A DNA stretch of 64,000 bases from an uncultured Acidocella sp. (GTDB taxonomy: Bacteria; Pseudomonadota; Alphaproteobacteria; Acetobacterales; Acetobacteraceae): contig NZ_CAMIIE010000012.1 of assembly GCF_946222605.1 (NCBI RefSeq), positions 1 through 64,000 of the forward strand. Reading direction: 5' to 3'. Shown piece by piece: positions 52,609 to 61,070 of the stretch. Position 1 is the first letter of the stretch. The number at the start of each line of letters is the position of its first letter. A model generated the notes under the pieces. That model worked only from the letters and a program-made list of their open reading frames with translations, had not been told where the DNA came from and searched no databases. The position numbers and the translations under genes were made by a program.

Positions 52609-52611
52609 AGC

Positions 52612-54861
52612 ATGACCCGCACCGGCAAGTTTCTGCTCCTGCTCGCCACCACCGCTCTGAGCGGCGCCGCCGCCACGGCCCTCGGTGGTTCCGCGCTCGC
52701 CCAATCCATCGGCGCGCTCGCCACCGGCTCGTCCGCCTCGGGGGACAAAAACGCCCCGGTGAGCTTCACCGCCGACAGCCTGTCCTATGACAAAACCGGC
52801 AAGATCATCACCGCCACCGGCCATGTCGTCGCCATCCAGAACGGCCAGACCCTGCATGCCGACAAGGTGACGATCAACCGCGCCACCAATGTCGTCACCG
52901 CCGACGGCCATGTGGTGCTGACCCAGCCGGACGGCAGCAACACCGTCTATGCCGAGCATGTGGTGCTCTCGCACAACATGAAGGACGGGGTGATGGAGGC
53001 GGTGGCCGCAAGGCTGGCGCAGAATGCCCGCATCATCGCCAATGGCGGCCGGCGCTACGATGCCAAGCTCGATGAGCTGTCGAAGCCGGTCTATTCCGCC
53101 TGCGATCTCTGCAAGAGCGATCCCCGCTCCCCGCCGACCTGGGCGATCCGCGCCACCAGCGCCACCCGCGACCTCGAACATAAAATGATCGAATTCCGCG
53201 ACGCCACGCTGCTGATGAAGGGCATCCCGGTGTTCTGGCTGCCTTATCTGTCCGAGCCCGACCCCTCGGTGAAACGCCAGAGCGGCTTCCTGATCCCCAG
53301 CGGCGGCGCCACCTCGCAGCTCGGCGCCTTCGCGGTCATCCCCTATTATCTCACCCTGGGCAAAACCGCCGATGTCACCCTCACCCCGGTGCTGGCCACC
53401 AAGCAGGGCCCGGCGCTGAAGGCGCATTTCCGCGAGGCCTTCAACCAGGGATATCTCGATGTGAAGCTCTCCGGCGGCCGGGATCGCGGCGAATTCGGCG
53501 ACAGCGTCTTCGCCAACGGCACCTTCGATCTGAACCAGAACTGGCGCGCCGGCTTCTCCTTCAACCGCGCCTCCAACCCGCAATATCTCGACGATTTCTC
53601 GATCCTGCCGAACGCCTCCTATCTGGAGAGCAACGTCTTCCTGGAGGGCTTCACCGCCAGCTCCTATGCGCGGATCGACGCGCAGACCTATCAGGGCCTG
53701 GTCGCCTCGGTGAATCAGAGCGAGCTGCCGATCGTCGGGCCATATGCGCAGTATCATTACGTCTCGCCGCCGAGCGGGCCGCTGAACGGCACACTGAAGA
53801 TCGATACCAGCTTCTTCAACGTGATGCGCGATGTCGGCACCAACACCCGCCGCCTCGCCTTCATCCCCTCTTACTCCATCCCCTTCACTCTGCCGGCCGG
53901 CATCATCGGCACCGCGCGGTTGCAGCTGGACGCCGCCTATTACAATGCCGACAAGCTGAACCAGCAGCCCAATTACAGCGAGGACCAGCAGGCCAGCATC
54001 GGCCGCGCCCAGCCTTACGGCGCGGTGATGCTGCGCTGGCCCTTGATGCGCCCGACCACGCGCTGGGGCAGCCAGCTGATCGAGCCGATCGTCCAGCTCG
54101 TCGCCTCGCCGAATATCGGGATTTCGCAGAATGACCGCATCCCGAACGAGGACAGCTTGGATCTGGAATTCTCGGACGCCAATCTGTTCGCGCTCAACCG
54201 CTATCCCGGGATCGACCGGCTGGAAGGCGGCTCGCGGGTGGATTACGCCATGCATGCCGCCTGGTACCTGCCCGGCGGCATGACGCTGGACGGGCTGATC
54301 GGCCAGTCCTATCGCTTCCACAAGGATTCGGTCTATCTCCCCGCCTCCGGCCTGACCGACAATGCCTCGGACATCGTCGCCCGCGCCGTGGTGGCGCCGA
54401 CCAGCTGGTTCAATGTCACCTATCGCGGCCGCTTCTCGCATACGAGCCTTGGCAACCGGATGACCGATGTCACCGCGAATTTCGGCCCGGCCAAGCTGCG
54501 CGTCTCCGGCGGCTATCTCTATACCAGCACCAACCCTTACGCGCTGTACGACAATACCGTGCTGGGCGAGGTGGACACGCTGAACCCGCCGGCCGCCTAT
54601 TTCACCCCGCGCCAGGAAGCGACGCTGAACGTCTCCAGCCAAGTTGGCCAATGGAACCTCTCCGGCGGCGGCCAGCGCAACCTGAAAACCGGGAAGTTTG
54701 ACGTCGTCAATGCCGATATCGGCTGGCAGAATGACTGTTTCGGCGTCAACCTGCTGTTCTATAAGCGCTTCACCTCTTTCAACCTGGACACTGGCAGCAC
54801 CGCGGTGCTCCTGCAGTTCAATTTCAAAACCCTTGGAACCGTCGGATTCAACGCCCTATGA
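52612..54861 (+). CDS. lptD: LPS-assembly protein LptD
   Basis: 749 aa with a signal peptide (FLLLLATTALSGAAATALGGSALAQS). An OstA/LptA-like N-terminal beta-jellyroll comes first (FTADSLSYDKTGKIITATGHVVAI, HADKVTINRATNVVTADGHV) and then the beta-barrel, ending in an aromatic strand with TAVLLQFNFKTLGTVGF. LptD forms the outer-membrane pore that places LPS on the cell surface, with the lipoprotein LptE (not in window). Cys residues are few (CDLCK, one near the C-terminus), so disulfide bonding as in E. coli is reduced. Confidence 0.94.
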   Translation: MTRTGKFLLLLATTALSGAAATALGGSALAQSIGALATGSSASGDKNAPVSFTADSLSYDKTGKIITATGHVVAIQNGQTLHADKVTINRATNVVTADGHVVLTQPDGSNTVYAEHVVLSHNMKDGVMEAVAARLAQNARIIANGGRRYDAKLDELSKPVYSACDLCKSDPRSPPTWAIRATSATRDLEHKMIEFRDATLLMKGIPVFWLPYLSEPDPSVKRQSGFLIPSGGATSQLGAFAVIPYYLTLGKTADVTLTPVLATKQGPALKAHFREAFNQGYLDVKLSGGRDRGEFGDSVFANGTFDLNQNWRAGFSFNRASNPQYLDDFSILPNASYLESNVFLEGFTASSYARIDAQTYQGLVASVNQSELPIVGPYAQYHYVSPPSGPLNGTLKIDTSFFNVMRDVGTNTRRLAFIPSYSIPFTLPAGIIGTARLQLDAAYYNADKLNQQPNYSEDQQASIGRAQPYGAVMLRWPLMRPTTRWGSQLIEPIVQLVASPNIGISQNDRIPNEDSLDLEFSDANLFALNRYPGIDRLEGGSRVDYAMHAAWYLPGGMTLDGLIGQSYRFHKDSVYLPASGLTDNASDIVARAVVAPTSWFNVTYRGRFSHTSLGNRMTDVTANFGPAKLRVSGGYLYTSTNPYALYDNTVLGEVDTLNPPAAYFTPRQEATLNVSSQVGQWNLSGGGQRNLKTGKFDVVNADIGWQNDCFGVNLLFYKRFTSFNLDTGSTAVLLQFNFKTLGTVGFNAL

Positions 54862-56153
54862 AATGTCTGCTCCGCGCCGCCCTTCTCGCCACGGTCTGCA
54901 CCGCCCCGGCCTTGGCCCAACCGGCTCCCGCCCCGGCGCCTATCGCAGCACCAGGCTCTGTCGGCATGGCCGCCGTGGTCAATGGCCAGGTCATCACCAC
55001 TCAGGATGTCGCCGCGCGCGCCCAGCTGCTGGCGCTGACCATGGGCATCCACCCGACGCCGGAGCTCATCGCCCGCCTCGCCCCGCAAGTGACCAAGCAG
55101 CTGATCGACCAGACCCTGCAGCAGCAGGAGATCGACAAGCTCAACATCAATGTCTCCGATGAGGAGGTGGAAAACGCCATCTCCAATATCGAGAAGGGCA
55201 ACGGCATGGCCCCGGGCGGGCTGCAGAGCAAGCTGGAGGCGGCCGGCGTGCCCTATTCCACGCTGCTGGCGCAGATCCGCACCTCGCTCGGCTGGCAGCA
55301 GGTGCTGCATAAGGTGCTGGGCCCGGGGCTGCAGCCCACCCCCGGCGATCTGGCGGCGCAGAAGACCGCCTTGCAGGCCAGCCTTGGCGCCACCCAATAT
55401 CATCTCGCCGAAATCTTCATCCCCGTCACCGACCCCAGCGACGAGACCCCGGCGCAGAATTTCGCCAACACCGTGATCGGGCAGCTGCATAAGGGCGCCC
55501 CCTTCCCGATCGTCGCGGCGCAGTTCTCCCAGGCACAGACCGCTCTCTCCGGCGGCGATGAGGGCTTCGTGCAGCTCAGCCAGCTCGACCCGCAAGTGGC
55601 GGCGACGGTGAAGATCATGCCCATCGGCGCGATCTCCAACCCGATTCGCGTGCCCGGCGGCTTCGAGATCGTGCAGCTGATCGCCAAGCATGACGAGGGC
55701 AACCAGCTGCAGACCATCCTGGATATGCGCCAGGCCTATGGGCAATATCCGCAGCCGGTCAGCGGCGGCCAGCTCGGCCCGGTGCAGATCAATTTCATCA
55801 ACGCCTTCATGGCCAAGGCGCAGCAGGCCAAGAGCTGCGCGGCGGTGGAAGCGCTGAACGCGTCTTACGGCAATGTGCATCCGGCCAATCCCGGCCCGGT
55901 CAATCTCGCCACCGTCACCCCGCCGGCCTTCCAGCAGATTCTCGCCAATCTGCCGCTGAACACGCTGAGCCGGCCGCTGGTGGAGGCCGCTGGCGTCTCG
56001 GTGGTGATGATCTGCAGCCGCACCCAGGAAAAGGCCCAGCTGCCGCCGGACGATCAGATCGCCAACATGATCGTCGACCGGCGCGTGCAGCTGGAATCCG
56101 AGCAGATGATGGACCAGCTGCGCCACCGCTCCGTGATCCTGCAGACCAACTGA
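54858..56153 (+). CDS. surA: Periplasmic peptidyl-prolyl isomerase SurA
   Basis: 431 aa with signal peptide (LLRAALLATVCTAPALAQPAPAP). SurA N-terminal chaperone region (VVNGQVITTQDVAARAQLLALTMGI, QQEIDKLNINVSDEEVENAISNIEKGNGM) precedes parvulin-type domain sequence (HLAEIFIPV...GDEGFVQLSQLDPQVAATVKIMPIGAISNPIRVPGGFEIVQLI). It delivers outer-membrane proteins, including LptD, to the Bam complex. Overlaps lptD by four bases. In many relatives pdxA and rsmA follow; here a DedA-like gene does. Confidence 0.92.
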   Translation: MKCLLRAALLATVCTAPALAQPAPAPAPIAAPGSVGMAAVVNGQVITTQDVAARAQLLALTMGIHPTPELIARLAPQVTKQLIDQTLQQQEIDKLNINVSDEEVENAISNIEKGNGMAPGGLQSKLEAAGVPYSTLLAQIRTSLGWQQVLHKVLGPGLQPTPGDLAAQKTALQASLGATQYHLAEIFIPVTDPSDETPAQNFANTVIGQLHKGAPFPIVAAQFSQAQTALSGGDEGFVQLSQLDPQVAATVKIMPIGAISNPIRVPGGFEIVQLIAKHDEGNQLQTILDMRQAYGQYPQPVSGGQLGPVQINFINAFMAKAQQAKSCAAVEALNASYGNVHPANPGPVNLATVTPPAFQQILANLPLNTLSRPLVEAAGVSVVMICSRTQEKAQLPPDDQIANMIVDRRVQLESEQMMDQLRHRSVILQTN

Positions 56154-56159
56154 TACGGC

Positions 56160-56738
56160 ATGCTCCGCCGCTTATATGACTGGGCGCTGGATCTCAGCGC
56201 CCGCCCGCTGGCCCCGCTCTGGCTGTTTCTGGTGGCGATGGCGGAGGCCAGCATCTTCCCGCTGCCGCCGGATGTGCTGCTGATCCCCATGGCGCTGGCG
56301 ACGCCCCGCCGGGCCCTGCTGTTCGCCGCGATCGCGACGCTGGGCAGCGTGCTCGGCGGCGCCATCGGCTACGCGCTGGGCTATGCGCTGTTCGTCAAGC
56401 TGGCGCAGCCGATCATTCATTTCTACCATTACGATGCCGCCTTCACGGCCTTTCAGCAGAAATTCGCCACCTACGGCGCGGCGATCATTCTGGTGAAGGG
56501 TCTGACGCCGATCCCGTATAAAATCGTCACCATCGCCGCCGGGGCGGCGAAGTTCAATTTCTGGCTGTTCATGGGGCTGAGCCTGATCACGCGCGGCGTC
56601 CGGTTCTTTCTGGAGGCGATTCTGCTGCGCCTGTTCGGCGATCCCGCACGGGTTTTTATCGAAAAACGGCTGGGATTGTTAACGGCCCTGTTCGCGATCA
56701 TCCTTGTGGGTGGGTTTTTAATTCTCAAATTCGCGTGA
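56160..56738 (+). CDS. YqaA/DedA-family membrane protein
   Basis: 192 aa with about five hydrophobic segments and the family pattern FPLPPDVLLIPMALATPRRAL, FQQKFATYGAAIILVKGLTPIPYKIVTIAAGAAKFNFWLF. DedA/VTT proteins are proposed flippases or lipid-carrier transporters (undecaprenyl phosphate, phosphatidylethanolamine). It starts six bp after surA and may be the last gene of the lpt operon, which would fit a membrane-lipid role. A short inverted pair CGTCT/AGACG (56772-56790) follows. Confidence 0.85.
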   Translation: MLRRLYDWALDLSARPLAPLWLFLVAMAEASIFPLPPDVLLIPMALATPRRALLFAAIATLGSVLGGAIGYALGYALFVKLAQPIIHFYHYDAAFTAFQQKFATYGAAIILVKGLTPIPYKIVTIAAGAAKFNFWLFMGLSLITRGVRFFLEAILLRLFGDPARVFIEKRLGLLTALFAIILVGGFLILKFA

Positions 56739-56885
56739 TCTGATGAGGGATTTGGGTATTTTCCCCCAGCTCGTCTTAATTATTGAGACGCCCTAACAAG
56801 ACCCGAACAAATTTATTGTAATTCCAATATTTGCATAATTCCGACTCAGCAATCATACTAACGCGCAATCTCAGCGAGTGATGGA

Positions 56886-57659
56886 ATGAGGCAGGAGAAG
56901 CGAGACCGGCAAGCCAAGATTCTCGATGCGCTCGGCCGAGCCCCCAGCCTGCGTGTGGCTGAGTTGGCATTGCCCTTGCAAGTCTCAACCGAAACCATTC
57001 GCCGGGATCTGGATGAGTTGACCGAGGCCGGGCTGCTCAACCGCACGTATGGCGGTGCGGTACGCCCGCAGGGCAGCGAGCCCGCCATCGCCGAACGCAA
57101 GCTTATCAATCTGCAGGAACGCCGGCGCATCGCGCAGGCCGCCACCAGGCTCGTGGGGGATGCACGCTCCCTGCTGCTGGGCAGCGGCGCCACGGTCGAG
57201 CATGTGGCCCGCGAAATCGCCGCGCGGCTCGACAATATCATGGTCACCACCCATTCCTGCGGCGTCGCCGCGGCGCTTGCCAGCAACAGCTCGATCGAGG
57301 TGATGCTGATCCCCGGCCTCTATCATGCCGCGGAAGCCTGCGTGTTCGGCGGCCATGCCATCGTCTTCCTGCAAAATCTCTATGCCGACTACGTCATTCT
57401 CGGCGCCAGCGGGGTGGATCAGGACGGCCCGAACAACGCCCTGGCGGAAACCGCGGCGGTGAATGCCGCCATGCTCGGGCGCAGCGCCAAATCCATCGTC
57501 GTGGCGGACCAAGGCAAGTTCAACCAGCAATTCGCCACACGCTATGCCAGCTGGACGCAGATCGGCACGCTGGTCACCGATGCCCCGCCGCCCGAGACTC
57601 TGGCAAGCAGCCTGAACAGCCATAATGTCCGGCTGCTGGTGGCGGAGGAAACCGGTTAA
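56886..57659 (+). CDS. DeoR-family transcriptional regulator
   Basis: 257 aa. N-terminal winged helix (RQAKILDALGRAPSLRVAELALPLQVSTETIRRDLDELTEAGLLNRTYGGA), the standard DeoR HTH. The effector domain has LGSGATVEHVAREIAARL, ILGASGVDQDGPNNALAETAAVN and VADQGKFNQ typical of sugar-phosphate sensing members. Usually a repressor of a carbohydrate operon. No sugar genes are adjacent, so its targets lie elsewhere. Upstream DNA is AT-rich. Confidence 0.93.
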   Translation: MRQEKRDRQAKILDALGRAPSLRVAELALPLQVSTETIRRDLDELTEAGLLNRTYGGAVRPQGSEPAIAERKLINLQERRRIAQAATRLVGDARSLLLGSGATVEHVAREIAARLDNIMVTTHSCGVAAALASNSSIEVMLIPGLYHAAEACVFGGHAIVFLQNLYADYVILGASGVDQDGPNNALAETAAVNAAMLGRSAKSIVVADQGKFNQQFATRYASWTQIGTLVTDAPPPETLASSLNSHNVRLLVAEETG

Positions 57660-57688
57660 GAGGGTGTTTCAAAAAACTGTTGTTTATT

Positions 57689-58600
57689 TCAGCGCCCGGT
57701 CCATTTCGCCTCATAGATCTTCGCCCCTTTCGGCGCCTCGATCGTCGCATCCACCTGCATCTCCGCCAGACGCAGCGCATTCAGCGTGATGATCAAGGCC
57801 GCCACATTCATCATGCCCGAGGGGATCCATTCGATGATCCCGCCCAGCATCTGGTCATGGGCGGAGGAGATGCTCGGGAACAGCCGCCCGCACAGCTCGT
57901 AGAAGGAAAATAGATCCCGCCCGCTCAGCGCGATATAGGCGCCGATGGCGATCTGCGGAAACATCACGAAAAACCCGGTGCCCGCCCTGGCGAGGTAGGA
58001 AAACCGGCAAGGCGGTTTCGGCCGCGGGTCCAGCACCACCATCCAGAACAGCACCCCGCCGGCGAGGCAGGAGAGATTCATCACCCCATACAAAAACGGG
58101 TCGATCATCGCGGCGAAATGCACGCCGGGGATCAGCCAGATATCGGCGCTGAGCAGAAACACCGCCATCGCCGCCAGCGGGTGGGTGAGCGGGCGCAAAG
58201 GCCGCCAGAGCCGGCGCGCCGCGGCCACAACCCACCCCGGCGCCCCCGCCGCCAGCACCGCCCCCGGCCAGGAAATGCCGGCGCAGAACGGCGCGATCAT
58301 CCCCAGCATCAGCGCCTGGGCGCGGTTGAGGAAGAACATATGCTGGGCGAGATATTCGAAATGCGTCTGCAGCACGAACCAGGTGCCGAGCAGCCCGAGC
58401 CAGAAAAACCCCTGCCGCACCGGGCCGGGCCTTTCCGCCCTCCGGCGCAGCCCGCGCTGATACCAGAAGCCCAGCAGCAGACAGCCGAGAAAGATGATCG
58501 GGTTGAAGACGAAAGGCAGCAGAAACGGCAGCTCGGCCGGGATATAGGCGCACATCCCCCCCACCAGCAGCGTGAGGAGGATGAGCCCCGCCTCAGCCAT
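57689..58600 (-). CDS. CtaG-family cytochrome c oxidase assembly protein
   Basis: 303 aa with about seven hydrophobic segments (PAELPFLLPFVFNPIIFLGCLLLGFWYQRG; HFEYLAQHMFFLNRAQALMLGMIAPFCAGISWPG). The HMxxH-like pattern and GRDLFSFYE / DQMLGGIIEWIP segments fit the caa3-type CtaG (DUF1404-like) family rather than the copper chaperone CtaG/Cox11. Members are needed for oxidase assembly or copper handling. The start overlaps the lrp stop by eight bases, an odd pairing. No oxidase genes nearby. Confidence 0.82.
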   Translation of the reverse strand: MAEAGLILLTLLVGGMCAYIPAELPFLLPFVFNPIIFLGCLLLGFWYQRGLRRRAERPGPVRQGFFWLGLLGTWFVLQTHFEYLAQHMFFLNRAQALMLGMIAPFCAGISWPGAVLAAGAPGWVVAAARRLWRPLRPLTHPLAAMAVFLLSADIWLIPGVHFAAMIDPFLYGVMNLSCLAGGVLFWMVVLDPRPKPPCRFSYLARAGTGFFVMFPQIAIGAYIALSGRDLFSFYELCGRLFPSISSAHDQMLGGIIEWIPSGMMNVAALIITLNALRLAEMQVDATIEAPKGAKIYEAKWTGR

Positions 58601-59084
58601 GCAGCCGGTCCATTGGCACGCCGGAGAGGGCGCGGCTGGTGCGGATGGTCTGCAGCGTCTGCACCCGCGCCACGGTGGGGGCGTTGGTCAGGCGCTGGGT
58701 GAGCTGGTTTTCATGCGCCGCATCGCGCGCCACCAGCTTCAGCAGAAAATCCCCGCCGCCGCGGATCATGTGGCACTCGCGCACCTCCGGCCAGCCGGCG
58801 ACGAAGGCCTCGAACGCCTCCAGCACCGAGAGCTTCTGGCTCTCCAGCCCGACGACGACGAAAAACGCGATCTGCCAGCCCAGCTTATGGCCGTCAGTGT
58901 CGGCATGGTAGCCCTTGATATAGCCGGCTTCCTCCAGCCGGCGCACCCGGCGCAGGCAGGGCGGTGGCGAGATGCCGGCCCGCCTGGCCAGCTCGACATT
59001 GGTCATGCGCCCATCCTCCTGCAATTCCGCGAGGATCTTGCGGTCGATTTCGTCGAGGATGAGGGCGTCGGTCTCGGTCTGCAT
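58593..59084 (-). CDS. Lrp/AsnC-family transcriptional regulator
   Basis: 163 aa. N-terminal HTH (LDEIDRKILAELQEDGRMTNVELARRAGISPPPCLRRVRRLEEAGYIKGYHADTD) and C-terminal RAM effector domain (GPEVRECHMIRGGGDFLLKLVARDAAHE). Typical length. Regulates amino-acid metabolism in related systems. Overlaps the CtaG-like gene by eight bases, and is divergent from the FAD oxidoreductase with a 170-bp gap that may contain an Lrp-binding region; no specific site was recognised. Confidence 0.93.
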   Translation of the reverse strand: MQTETDALILDEIDRKILAELQEDGRMTNVELARRAGISPPPCLRRVRRLEEAGYIKGYHADTDGHKLGWQIAFFVVVGLESQKLSVLEAFEAFVAGWPEVRECHMIRGGGDFLLKLVARDAAHENQLTQRLTNAPTVARVQTLQTIRTSRALSGVPMDRLHG

Positions 59085-59254
59085 GCATAATCCGGGTCAG
59101 GTTTCACGCAATATAATTGCGTTGGTCTATTTGGCCATGGGCAGTTTCGCTTTTCAACCAAGGCCGGGCGGAAATCCGTCGGTTGGTTGACGCCGCGCGG
59201 CAAACCGGGCCCTGATGGCGGCATGGGCATGATGACACAAAGCGCGCCGGGCGC

Positions 59255-60319
59255 ATGATCGACGCCGCCATCATCGGCGCCGGAGAGGCTGGCATGGCGG
59301 CGGCACGGCGGCTGCAGGCGCGCGGGGTGCGGCGGATCCTGCTGCTGGAACGAAGTGGCGCGGTGGCGCTGCCCCGGCCTCTGCCAGGGGTGGAGCTGCG
59401 GCTGGGGCATGAGGTGCGGGCCCTGCATCCAAATGGCGTGCTGGAGATCGCGGCGCCGGACGGGCCAACCCGGCTGCGCGCCCGGCGCGTGCTGCTGGCG
59501 ATGGGCGCGCGGCAGGAGCCGCCCTGGCCGGGGGCGCTGACGCTCGATGCGCTCATCCCCGGGGCGCCGTTGCCCTTCCAGCGCCCAGCACTTCTCGGCC
59601 TCTCGCCGCGCGCGCCGGAGGCGTTGGCGCTCTGTGCCCGTCTCGGCCTGCGCCCGGCGGGGCTGCTGGCCAGCGCGGCGGGGGAGCGCGCTTCGCTGGG
59701 CTTAAAAATCGCAGCGCTACGATACAGGGTCAGGCTGTTCGAGAAGCGCTGGCCGGCGCCGACCGAATCCGGCGCAAAAATCGAAGCGCTACGATTTTCG
59801 GATGGCGGCAGCCTCGCCTGCGATGGCGTGCTGCTCTCCGGCTGCTGGGTGCCGGAGGCCGGTCTGGCCCGGCAAAGCCATCTCGGCTGGGACGTCTCCG
59901 GGCTGATCCAGGACCAATATGGCCGCTGCACCGACCCCGCCTATTTCGCCGCCGGGGATGTGGTGGAAGCGATGCCGGGCCAGGGCGATGCCGCCGGGGC
60001 GGGGCGCCGCGTCGGCGATTATATCGCGGATGATCTGGAAGGCGGGCTGCCCTCCTGGGAGGGCGGGCTGGAGGTCCTGCCCGGCGACGGCGTGGCGCGG
60101 GTCACGCCGCAATTGCTGGCGCATGTGGTGCCGCTGCGCGGTCGGCTGCTGGTGCATGCGGTGGCGCCGGTGAAGGGACTGCTGCGCATCCGCGCCGGGG
60201 AAGTTGTGCTGTATCGGCGTTGGGTGACGCTGCTTCCGGGGCAGCGTTTGGCGATTGATTTACACGGGCTGAAAACCCCACCGGACGATGCGCGGTTGAC
60301 GGTTGAGATCAGGCCCTGA
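59255..60319 (+). CDS. FAD-dependent pyridine nucleotide-disulfide-type oxidoreductase
   Basis: 354 aa. IDAAIIGAGEAGMAAARRLQARG is the FAD-binding Rossmann loop, RVLLAMGARQEPPWPG and YFAAGDVVEAMPGQGDAAGAGRRVGDYIADDL are the second-half FAD contacts. The layout resembles HcnB/opine-oxidase alpha subunits but is about 100 residues shorter and lacks a recognisable NAD-binding glycine loop. Two nearly identical 20-mers (59704-59723 and 59776-59795) lie in the coding region. Substrate unknown. Confidence 0.75.
   Translation: MIDAAIIGAGEAGMAAARRLQARGVRRILLLERSGAVALPRPLPGVELRLGHEVRALHPNGVLEIAAPDGPTRLRARRVLLAMGARQEPPWPGALTLDALIPGAPLPFQRPALLGLSPRAPEALALCARLGLRPAGLLASAAGERASLGLKIAALRYRVRLFEKRWPAPTESGAKIEALRFSDGGSLACDGVLLSGCWVPEAGLARQSHLGWDVSGLIQDQYGRCTDPAYFAAGDVVEAMPGQGDAAGAGRRVGDYIADDLEGGLPSWEGGLEVLPGDGVARVTPQLLAHVVPLRGRLLVHAVAPVKGLLRIRAGEVVLYRRWVTLLPGQRLAIDLHGLKTPPDDARLTVEIRP
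59704..59795 (+). repeat. In-frame 20-bp direct repeat pair inside the FAD oxidoreductase gene
   Basis: AAAAATCGCAGCGCTACGAT (59704-59723) and AAAAATCGAAGCGCTACGAT (59776-59795) differ at one base and are 72 bp apart (24 codons). Each encodes KIAALR or KIEALR. The second copy extends into a near-palindrome AAAAATCGAAGCGCTACGATTTT. It may be the remnant of a small repeat that entered the gene. Confidence 0.7.
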
Positions 60320-60356
60320 CCTCACCTGGGACTGCTTTCAAGGTCTTGAAAGAAAT

Positions 60357-60490
60357 TGCAAAAATTTTTGGGCGTGGCTTTTTTCAAAAAGCGCCACAGA
60401 ACTTATGGGTTTTGGCGGCGGCGGTGCCACCCGCGAGGATTTGTGGGGGATTTTTGTAAAAATCCCCCACACCCCCAAAAACTTTTGCAA
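60357..60490. repeat. Three-hairpin repeat cassette, copy D
   Basis: Left arm TTGCAAAAATTTTTGGG (60357-60373), hairpin 1 near GTGGCTTTTTT/AAAAAGCGCCAC, a lost middle hairpin (replaced by a GGCGGCGGCGG stretch), hairpin 3 GTGGGGGATTTTT/AAAAATCCCCCAC (60443-60470), and right arm CCCCCAAAAACTTTTGCAA (60472-60490). It lies between the FAD oxidoreductase and the ndk terminator. Confidence 0.8.
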
Positions 60491-60503
60491 ATTTTTTCAG
60501 GCA

Positions 60504-60533
60504 CAAAAAAACCCGCCGGGCGACCCGGCGGGT
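60504..60533 (-). terminator. Intrinsic terminator of ndk
   Basis: ACCCGCCGGG/CCCGGCGGGT with loop CGA (60511-60533) is preceded by A7, a U-tract on the minus strand. It is 26 bp from the ndk stop. Confidence 0.88.
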
Positions 60534-60558
60534 TTTAGCGTTTCAACCCGAGGGCTGC

Positions 60559-60981
<423 letters not shown>

Positions 60982-61070
60982 GATACTCGCTTTCCTAAGG
61001 ATGTTGCGCGCGCAATAGCCGGGCGGCCCAGGCGTAGCAAGCCCTGGCGGGTTAATATACAGGGAAGCTC

